DNA of 11,310 bases from Chloroflexota bacterium (GTDB lineage Bacteria; Chloroflexota; Limnocylindria; Limnocylindrales; CSP1-4), in NCBI GenBank assembly GCA_029858845.1, contig JAOUEG010000036.1:1-11310 (forward strand), written 5' to 3'. Positions 6,015 through 11,310 of the stretch are shown here, piece after piece. How positions within the stretch are numbered: the first letter of the stretch is position 1; each line of letters starts with the position of its first letter. The notes under the pieces were generated by a model. That model did not search any database and was not told the DNA's origin. It saw only the letters and a list, made by a program, of their open reading frames with translations. The position numbers and the translations under genes are program-made.

Positions 6015-6902
6015 ATGACCGTCGAAACCTCCACCTGGGCGACCAAGAAGGGCCTCGCCCAGATGCTCAAGGGCGGCGTCATCATGGACGTCGTCACGCC
6101 CGAACAGGCCAAGATCGCCGAGGACGCCGGAGCGGTCGCCGTCATGGCGCTGGAGCGCGTTCCGGCGGACATCCGCATGGCCGGCGGCGTCGCCCGCATG
6201 TCGGATCCCGAGATGATCGTCGGGATCATGGACGCGGTGACGATCCCGGTCATGGCCAAGGCACGCATCGGCCATTTCGTCGAGGCGCAGGTCCTGGAGG
6301 CGCTCGGCGTCGACTACATCGACGAGTCCGAGGTGCTCACCCCGGCCGACGAGGCGAACCACATCGACAAGCACGCCTTCAAGGTCCCGTTCGTGTGCGG
6401 CTGCCGAAACCTCGGCGAGGCCCTTCGGCGCATCAATGAGGGGGCCGCCATGATGCGGACCAAGGGCGAGGCCGGGACCGGGAACATCGTCGAGGCGGTC
6501 CGCCAGCTGCGTGACGTGCTCGCCGAGATCCGCCGCCTTGAAGGGATGCGCGAGGACGAACTGTTCGTCGCCGCCAAGGAGCTCCAGGCGCCGTACGAGG
6601 TCGTCCGGGACGTGGCGGCCAACGGCAAGCTCCCGGTCGTCAACTTCGTTGCTGGCGGGATCAGCACGCCGTCGGACGCGGCGCTGGTCATGCAGCTCGG
6701 CGCGGAAGGCGTGTTCGTCGGATCCGGCATCTTCAAGAGCGAGGATCCGGCGCGCATGGCCAACGCCATCGTGCAGGCCACGACGTTCTTCGACGATCCC
6801 CGGAAGATCGCCGAGGTGAGCAAGGGCCTGGGCGCCCCGATGCGTGGGATCGCGCTGGAGGAGATCCCCGAGCAGGAGCGCCTCGCGGTCCGCGGCTGGT
6901 AG
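6015..6902 (+). CDS. pdxS: Pyridoxal 5'-phosphate synthase subunit PdxS
   Basis: Synthase subunit of the ribose 5-phosphate-dependent vitamin B6 pathway. It makes PLP from ribose 5-phosphate, glyceraldehyde 3-phosphate and ammonia supplied by PdxT, and forms a (beta/alpha)8-barrel dodecamer. From the ATG at 6015 the protein is 295 residues, matching the family. Asp25 (VIMDVV), Lys82 (MAKARIGHF) and Lys150 (RTKGEAGTG) correspond to Asp24, Lys81 and Lys149 of Bacillus subtilis PdxS. The phosphate-binding loops FVAGGI (211-216) and FVGSGIF (234-240) are also intact. AGAAGGA at 5996-6002 may serve as a ribosome binding site, though 12 bases is a long spacing. An in-frame GTG at 5919 would add 32 residues. 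pdxT follows after 49 bases. Confidence 0.97.
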   Translation: MTVETSTWATKKGLAQMLKGGVIMDVVTPEQAKIAEDAGAVAVMALERVPADIRMAGGVARMSDPEMIVGIMDAVTIPVMAKARIGHFVEAQVLEALGVDYIDESEVLTPADEANHIDKHAFKVPFVCGCRNLGEALRRINEGAAMMRTKGEAGTGNIVEAVRQLRDVLAEIRRLEGMREDELFVAAKELQAPYEVVRDVAANGKLPVVNFVAGGISTPSDAALVMQLGAEGVFVGSGIFKSEDPARMANAIVQATTFFDDPRKIAEVSKGLGAPMRGIALEEIPEQERLAVRGW

Positions 6903-6951
6903 TCGGGACGGAACCGCCACGGCGACCACGGCCGGCCCACCCGTTCGACGC

Positions 6952-7587
6952 ATGAGGATCGGCGTCCTCGCCCTCCAGGGGGCGTTTCGCGAGCACCTCG
7001 AGACCCTCGACGCCATCGGCGTCGAGGGCGCACGCGTCCGCGAGCCGGCCGATCTCGAGGGGGCCAGCGGGCTGATCCTCCCCGGCGGCGAGAGCACCAC
7101 GATGCGCCAGCTCATCGACCGGTGGGGTCTCCATGAGCCGATCGTGCGACTGGCCGAGTCCGGGGCGCCGATCCTGGGGACCTGCGCCGGGATGATCGTG
7201 CTCGCGCGCGAGATCGCCGGCGACGAGCGTCCGATCCTGCCGCTGCTGGACGTGGCCGTCGCCCGCAACGCCTTCGGTCGTCAGCTCGAATCCTTCGAAG
7301 TCGAGCTGGCGGTCCCGGTCCTCGGCGACCGCCCGGTCCACGCCGTCTTCATCCGGGCGCCGGTCGTCGAGCGGATCGGGCCGGGGGTGGACGTCCTGGC
7401 GCGCCTGGACGACGGACGGATCGTGGCCGTCCGCGAGCGGAACATCATCGCCACCTCGTTCCATCCGGAGTTGGCCGGGGAAGCGCGATTCCACCGGCTG
7501 CTCGCGACGATGGCTTCGGAATTCGACGACCCGGGCGAAGGATCCGGGCGACGGCCTCACCCGACGCGTCGGGCCCGGGCCCGATGA
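6952..7587 (+). CDS. pdxT: Pyridoxal 5'-phosphate synthase glutaminase subunit PdxT
   Basis: Glutaminase subunit that releases ammonia from glutamine and channels it into PdxS. It is a class I glutamine amidotransferase of 211 residues. The N-terminus RIGVLALQGAFREH (2-15), the PGGEST turn (44-49), the nucleophile Cys78 in GTCAGM, RNAFGRQ (105-111), and His171/Glu173 in SFHPEL form the complete triad and the PdxS-contact elements. The ATG at 6952 is chosen because it starts the conserved first strand; reading further upstream would overlap pdxS. No strong Shine-Dalgarno site precedes it. The last 20 or so residues (GEGSGRRPHPTRRARAR) are a basic tail beyond the usual domain. Its stop overlaps the next ATG by four bases. 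Confidence 0.97.
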   Translation: MRIGVLALQGAFREHLETLDAIGVEGARVREPADLEGASGLILPGGESTTMRQLIDRWGLHEPIVRLAESGAPILGTCAGMIVLAREIAGDERPILPLLDVAVARNAFGRQLESFEVELAVPVLGDRPVHAVFIRAPVVERIGPGVDVLARLDDGRIVAVRERNIIATSFHPELAGEARFHRLLATMASEFDDPGEGSGRRPHPTRRARAR

Positions 7588-8651
7588 CCGCCACGCGCCC
7601 GGCGCGGCCGCCCGGAAAGGTCCGCGCCGCACGCCTGACCGATCTCGCCGCACTCGGCGAGCTTTCGAGGTTGTGCCAGTCCGACGATCCAGCGACCCGC
7701 TCCCTCGGCCTGCCGGTGAGCGGTCCGCCGATCGGCGTGTTCAGCCTGTTCCGCCTCCCGCTCGGTGCGTTCCGGCCGAACGACCTGATGTACGTCTTCG
7801 AACAGGAGGGCCGGATCGCCGGCCTGCTGCGAGTGGAGCGGGAGGCGTCGCGCGACGAGTGGACGGTCGTCGAGCTTGACGGTGTCGGCATGGGGGATGC
7901 CGGCGACATCCGCTACCGACTGATCCAGCAGCTCCTGCGCGAAGGCGCCAAGCGTGCAGCGGCCCGGTTCCACGTGGCCTGCGCCGATGCCGATGGGAAC
8001 ATCGAGCTGTTCATGCAGGCCGGATTCATCCGGTACGGCGAGGAGCGGATCCTGTTCCGCCCGGCGGGGACCGAGCTGCCGGCGCCGTGGTCCGATGCCC
8101 GGGCCGAGGAGGTCGGTATCCGGTCCGCCCAGCAGGTGGATGCCCTGGCGCTCCAGCGCCTGTACGAGGCCGTGACGCCCCAGCCGGTCGTCCGCCTGGA
8201 GGCGATCCGCCTCCCCGACTGGGAGCGGCAGGGGACCCACTGGCGCGTGCCGCGGTCCAGCCTGGCACCGATCCTTCGTTTCGCCGACGTCGAAGGCTAC
8301 GTCCAGGCGACGGCAGGCGGCGGCAAGGACGGCACACAGCTCGATGCCTTCCTCCAGGTGGGCGTGGCGAAGGAATATCAGCCCCACTACATGAAGCTGA
8401 TCGCCCGCCCGGAGGCGGACGTCTCGGACCTCATCGAGTACGGTCTCGGCATCATCGCCGCGCAGACGACGCGCGGCGGCGACCATCGGCTGGACCACGG
8501 CGTCATCGCTCCCGTGCGAACCTACGAGGCACCGATCGACCGACGATTCGAGGAGGCGGCCTTCGGGTACATCGCCACCGTGACGTTGCTGATGAAGGAA
8601 ACGCTCGTTCGGGTCGCCGAGCCGGCACTCGTGCCGGCGGGCGTCCGCTAG
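7584..8651 (+). CDS. GNAT-like acyltransferase, possibly two GNAT domains
   Basis: A 355-residue protein with GNAT acetyltransferase-like features and no known substrate. The N-terminal half begins KVRAARLTDLAALGEL (12-27), the usual first strand and helix. It continues with LMYVFEQEGRIAGLLRV (68-84), a helix DIRYRLIQQLLREGAKR (108-124) where the acetyl-CoA loop would sit, and FHVACADADGNIELFMQAGFIRYGEE (129-154), typical of the GNAT end. The canonical Q/R-x-x-G-x-G/A loop is degenerate (DGVGMGDAGDIR). The C-terminal half (about 170-340) resembles a second, more diverged domain. The ATG at 7584 overlaps the pdxT stop (ATGA), indicating translational coupling, and the ATPase starts 23 bases after its stop. 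Confidence 0.65.
   Translation: MTATRPARPPGKVRAARLTDLAALGELSRLCQSDDPATRSLGLPVSGPPIGVFSLFRLPLGAFRPNDLMYVFEQEGRIAGLLRVEREASRDEWTVVELDGVGMGDAGDIRYRLIQQLLREGAKRAAARFHVACADADGNIELFMQAGFIRYGEERILFRPAGTELPAPWSDARAEEVGIRSAQQVDALALQRLYEAVTPQPVVRLEAIRLPDWERQGTHWRVPRSSLAPILRFADVEGYVQATAGGGKDGTQLDAFLQVGVAKEYQPHYMKLIARPEADVSDLIEYGLGIIAAQTTRGGDHRLDHGVIAPVRTYEAPIDRRFEEAAFGYIATVTLLMKETLVRVAEPALVPAGVR
8621..8638 (+). terminator. Strong hairpin near the 3' end of the GNAT-like gene
   Basis: GCCGGCA, loop CTCG, TGCCGGC: a perfect 7-bp stem lying inside the last codons of the GNAT-like gene, 36 bases before the ATPase start. There is no T-run after it, so it may be a pause, an RNA-processing or stability element, or a partial terminator separating the two genes rather than a full stop signal. 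Confidence 0.3.
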
Positions 8652-8664
8652 CCAACACAACGAT

Positions 8665-8670
8665 GGAGGT
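8665..8670 (+). promoter_or_regulatory. Ribosome binding site deciding the ATPase start
   Basis: GGAGGT, four bases before the GTG at 8675. It overlaps an in-frame ATG at 8663 that itself lacks a Shine-Dalgarno site, so the GTG is the better start. Confidence 0.65.
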
Positions 8671-8674
8671 CAGC

Positions 8675-10735
8675 GTGCAAGATCGACGGCGCGAATCGAT
8701 CGACGACCTCGACGCCCTGCTCACGTCGCTGCCGCCGGAGATCGTCGCCGCGGTCCACACGCTGCCCGACCGGGTCGCGCTGATCGAGGTCGTGATGGAC
8801 CTGGGACGTCGCCCGGAGGCGCGCTTCCCGGATTCCGAAGTGGCGCTGCTCGATCGCGAGATCACGGACGCCGACATCGCCTTCGTCGTCGAGCACATCG
8901 GCTCGTTCGGGGACGACAACCGCGCGGGCATCGAGCGCACGCTGCACCGCATCAGCGCCATCCGCAACCGCAACGGCAAGATCGTCGGCCTGACCTGCCG
9001 GATCGGTCGTGCGGTCTACGGCACGATCGAGATCATCAACGACTTCGTGGAGACCGGGAAGTCGATCCTGATCATGGGTCGCCCAGGCATCGGCAAGACG
9101 ACCATGCTGCGCGAGGCCGCCCGTGTCCTCGCCGACGATCTCGGCAAACGGGTCGTCGTGGTCGACACGTCCAACGAGATCGCCGGGGATGGGGACATCC
9201 CGCATCCGGCCATCGGCAAGGCTCGCCGGATGCAGGTCCGGACGCCATCGATGCAGCACGAGGTGATGATCGAGGCGGTCGAGAACCACATGCCGCAGGT
9301 CATCGTCATCGACGAGATCGGGACCGAGCTGGAGGCCGCCGCGGCCCGGACGATCGCCGAGCGCGGGGTCCAGCTGATCGGCACCGCGCACGGCAACAAC
9401 CTGGACAACCTGATGCTCAATCCCACCCTGTCCGACCTGATCGGTGGGATCCAGAGCGTGACCCTCGGCGACGAGGAGGCGCGGCGCCGTCGCACCCAGA
9501 AGAGCGTCCTCGAGCGCAAGGCCCCGCCGACGTTCGACGTCATCGTGGAGATCCAGGACCGCGAGCGGGTCGCCGTCCACAGCGATGTCGCCGAGACCAT
9601 CGATGCGTTGCTGCGCGGCGACGCCGTCGCACCTGAATCGCGCTGGCGCGACGAGGAAGGCGTCCATCGTTCGCAGGGCCGACCGCGCCCGTCGCCTCGC
9701 GAACAACTCGGCGCGGAGCGGTTCACCGGGCTCGTGGGAGGCGGCTCGCCGTGGCGGATGGAGCCCGGCTGGCGCGGCGACGGATCGTCGCGTACGGGCG
9801 GTGGCTACCGCGAGGCCGACCGCGGCGCCTTCCGTTCCGGGTATCGGCCGGGTGCCTCGGGAGGCTGGCGGCAGACGCGTGGTGGCTCTGGGCGCGAGAG
9901 CGCCCCGCGCGGCCCGGCCTCGGAGGGCGGAGCACCAGCGACGATGCCCGGCGAGCGGTTCGCCGGACGGCCCGGTGACGCCCCGTTCGTCGTGGGCGAT
10001 ATCGCAGATCGCGGTCCGCTGGAGCGGGGAGCCGCCCAGACGGCGCTCGAGACGAGGGCCCGTGAGGCGCGCGAGCTCGAGCGACAGAAGGCGTGGCGCG
10101 ACCAGGCGGCCCGCGCACTCCGATCGTTCAAGGCGGAGGAGGGCACGGCGCCGGTCAACGCGGACGCCCTGGAGGCGGACGAGGAGGGCCTGGACCAGCT
10201 GCCGCTCGGGGCCGAGGAGGGGGCCCACGGCGAGACCGTCCTGGTCCCCGGCGGTTCTCCATTGCCGACCCTGCGCGTGCTGCCGCAGGGGATCAGCCGC
10301 AAGCGACTCGAACAGGCCGTCCGCGACCTCGGGCTGCCCGTGGTCATCGCCCGCGATGTCGATGAGGCGGACGTCGTGATGACCCTCAAGAACGAGTACA
10401 AGCAGAAGACGCCGATGCTCCGCGAGGCCGAGGAACGGGCGATGCCGATCTACGTCCTCAAGAGCAACACGATCCCCCAGATGCAGTCCAGCCTGACGTC
10501 CATCTTCTCGCTCGAGATCGACCCGCGCGAGGCCGCGATGCGCGAGACGGAGGACGCCATCGAGGCCGTGCTCTCGTCTTCGGAGGCGGTCGAGCTGTCG
10601 CCGCAGAACGCGTACATCCGGCGTCTTCAGCACCAGATGGCGGAGCGCGCGAATCTCGTCTCGCGCTCGCGCGGTCGGGAACCGTACCGACGGGTTCGGC
10701 TCTACCCGGACGCTGCCCGTAGCGGCTGGCGCTGA
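8675..10735 (+). CDS. R3H-domain AAA-type ATPase (Ycf45/SpoIIIAA-like)
   Basis: A 686-residue ATPase of the family found in chloroplasts and cyanobacteria as Ycf45, related to SpoIIIAA and secretion-type ATPases. Its role is poorly known; the R3H domain suggests single-stranded nucleic acid binding. The N-terminal region is 1-110. Walker A is GRPGIGKTT (135-143), Walker B is QVIVIDEIG (208-216), and a sensor-like GTAHGNN is at 236-242. ATPase-core sequence runs to about 315. A glycine/arginine-rich, probably disordered linker spans about 320-440, densest at 359-413, followed by a charged helix (455-485). A conserved C-terminal domain LRVLPQGISRKRLEQAV to LKSNTIPQMQSSL (533-607) precedes the R3H motif with Arg649 and His653 in AYIRRLQHQMAERANLVSRS. 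The start is GTG at 8675, because of its GGAGGT site. Confidence 0.9.
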   Translation: MQDRRRESIDDLDALLTSLPPEIVAAVHTLPDRVALIEVVMDLGRRPEARFPDSEVALLDREITDADIAFVVEHIGSFGDDNRAGIERTLHRISAIRNRNGKIVGLTCRIGRAVYGTIEIINDFVETGKSILIMGRPGIGKTTMLREAARVLADDLGKRVVVVDTSNEIAGDGDIPHPAIGKARRMQVRTPSMQHEVMIEAVENHMPQVIVIDEIGTELEAAAARTIAERGVQLIGTAHGNNLDNLMLNPTLSDLIGGIQSVTLGDEEARRRRTQKSVLERKAPPTFDVIVEIQDRERVAVHSDVAETIDALLRGDAVAPESRWRDEEGVHRSQGRPRPSPREQLGAERFTGLVGGGSPWRMEPGWRGDGSSRTGGGYREADRGAFRSGYRPGASGGWRQTRGGSGRESAPRGPASEGGAPATMPGERFAGRPGDAPFVVGDIADRGPLERGAAQTALETRAREARELERQKAWRDQAARALRSFKAEEGTAPVNADALEADEEGLDQLPLGAEEGAHGETVLVPGGSPLPTLRVLPQGISRKRLEQAVRDLGLPVVIARDVDEADVVMTLKNEYKQKTPMLREAEERAMPIYVLKSNTIPQMQSSLTSIFSLEIDPREAAMRETEDAIEAVLSSSEAVELSPQNAYIRRLQHQMAERANLVSRSRGREPYRRVRLYPDAARSGWR

Positions 10736-10744
10736 GCGGCACGT

Positions 10745-10794
10745 CGCCGACCACCTCGGACACCGACGGGCCGTACCTCGGTGGTGGTCCGGCG
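10745..10794 (+). terminator. Hairpin between the ATPase and MBL-fold genes
   Basis: CACCGA (10761-10766) pairs with TCGGTG (10778-10783) around an 11-nt loop that can add a GG/CC pair. An alternative wider stem pairs CGCCG-CCACC (10745-10755) with GGTGG-CGGCG (10783-10794). Either could end the pdxS-to-ATPase transcript. No T-run follows, so intrinsic termination is uncertain. Confidence 0.4.
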
Positions 10795-10812
10795 AGCTCG
10801 ACGGGCGCACGG

Positions 10813-10818
10813 TAGGGT
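10813..10818 (+). promoter_or_regulatory. -10 box TAGGGT directly before the MBL-fold gene
   Basis: TAGGGT lies at -12 to -7 relative to the ATG at 10825, the same spacing as at fumC. No Shine-Dalgarno site is present. It fits a leaderless start but has a weak -10 sequence. Confidence 0.4.
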
Positions 10819-10824
10819 AGGCGC

Positions 10825-11310
10825 ATGGCACAGCTCGAGGTCGACTTCATCGGGCACTCAGCCCTCGTGATCGAGCTGGACGGCATCCGCCTGCTCACCG
10901 ATCCGGTGACGCGCGCCCGGGTCGGTCCGCTGCGCCGCGTCGAAGCTGTCCCTGATCGGCATCGACTGGCCGGCATGGACGCCGTCCTCATCTCGCACCT
11001 GCACTGGGATCACCTTGATGTCCCGTCGCTTCGGGACCTCGGTTCGCGCGTGCCGATGATCGTTCCGGCCGGATCCGGGGCCTGGGTGCGGTCGATCGGG
11101 TTCCGGCACGTCAGGGAGTTGACGGTCGGCTCGTCGCTCGACGTCGGCGGCGTGGAGATCCGGGCCGTGGAGGCGCTCCACTCCGGCTTCCGCCCGCCTC
11201 TTGGCCCAACGGCCCCGGCGCTCGGCTACGTGATTCGCGGTTCGCGGTCCGTCTACTTCGCCGGGGACACGGACCTGTTCGAGGGGATGGCCGACCTGGG
11301 TGGCCCGATC
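10825..11310 (+). CDS. Metallo-beta-lactamase-fold hydrolase (5' part)
   Basis: The first 162 residues of an MBL-fold metal-dependent hydrolase, UlaG/NAPE-PLD-like (Lactamase_B_2 type). The metal motif HxHxDH is SHLHWDHLD, with His58, His60, Asp62 and His63. A further ligand is probably His119 in EALHSG, and Asp148 in FAGDTD is the bridging aspartate. The N-terminal FIGHSALVIELDGIRLLTDP (8-27) is typical of this subgroup, which often acts on phosphodiesters or lactones. The substrate is not predictable. The ATG is the first in frame and follows a TAGGGT box. The rest of the gene, including the last metal-binding histidine, lies beyond the window edge. Confidence 0.9.
   Translation, partial: MAQLEVDFIGHSALVIELDGIRLLTDPVTRARVGPLRRVEAVPDRHRLAGMDAVLISHLHWDHLDVPSLRDLGSRVPMIVPAGSGAWVRSIGFRHVRELTVGSSLDVGGVEIRAVEALHSGFRPPLGPTAPALGYVIRGSRSVYFAGDTDLFEGMADLGGPI

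Noticed and set aside
8087..8674. Upstream extension of the ATPase frame into the GNAT-like gene
   Set aside because: The extension is a Gly/Pro/Arg-rich shadow of the GNAT gene. A strong ribosome binding site precedes GTG 8675 and the family N-terminus begins there.
8648..10831. Minus-strand open frame of 727 codons opposite the R3H ATPase
   Set aside because: Long antisense frames are usual in GC-rich genes. The translation is Arg/Asp/His-rich with no family motif, while the plus strand has a complete conserved ATPase.
1..11310. CRISPR array, insertion sequence, prophage or defence island
   Set aside because: No regularly spaced repeats, transposase, integrase or defence-type proteins were found. 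Genes are housekeeping or small catabolic types with uniform composition.

Overview
This is an 11.3 kb piece of a GC-rich bacterial chromosome, about two-thirds G+C by eye. It carries ordinary metabolic genes packed tightly together. No rRNA or tRNA gene, insertion sequence, phage gene or CRISPR array was seen. The best lineage guess is a GC-rich Chloroflexota-type bacterium. The reasons are the Ycf45/SpoIIIAA-like ATPase with a C-terminal R3H domain, PdxS/PdxT-type vitamin B6 synthesis, an F420-type split-barrel protein and several apparently leaderless genes. An actinobacterial-like lineage cannot be excluded without a tree.

Layout. The left part is on the minus strand: an APC-family amino acid permease whose 3' end is cut by the window edge, a LolA/RseB-fold-like hypothetical protein, and a class II fumarase. 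A compact divergent promoter region at 4097-4210 separates fumC from a plus-strand operon. That operon encodes an alpha/beta hydrolase, an EthD-like protein and a PPOX/FDOR split-barrel protein, joined by 4-nt stop/start overlaps. Next comes pdxS-pdxT, the PLP synthase, followed by a GNAT-like protein that overlaps pdxT by 4 nt and a large R3H ATPase. The right edge holds the 5' part of a metallo-beta-lactamase-fold hydrolase.

How the genes work together. PdxS and PdxT form one enzyme that makes pyridoxal 5'-phosphate from glutamine, ribose 5-phosphate and glyceraldehyde 3-phosphate. The GNAT-like protein and the ATPase are probably co-transcribed with them, but no functional link can be read from the sequence. 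Hydrolase, EthD-like and FDOR proteins look like a small translationally coupled catabolic or detoxification unit with an unknown substrate.

The two least expected signals are regulatory. First, the permease has a strong sigma-70-type promoter about 280 nt upstream of its start codon, and the intervening leader can fold into a four-way junction plus further hairpins, a candidate cis-regulatory RNA. Second, four or five operon-leading genes have a -10-like TANNNT (or GATAAT) box 6-9 nt before the start codon and no nearby Shine-Dalgarno sequence. The permease, the EthD-like gene and the ATPase do have good Shine-Dalgarno sites. This suggests leaderless translation alongside normal initiation.
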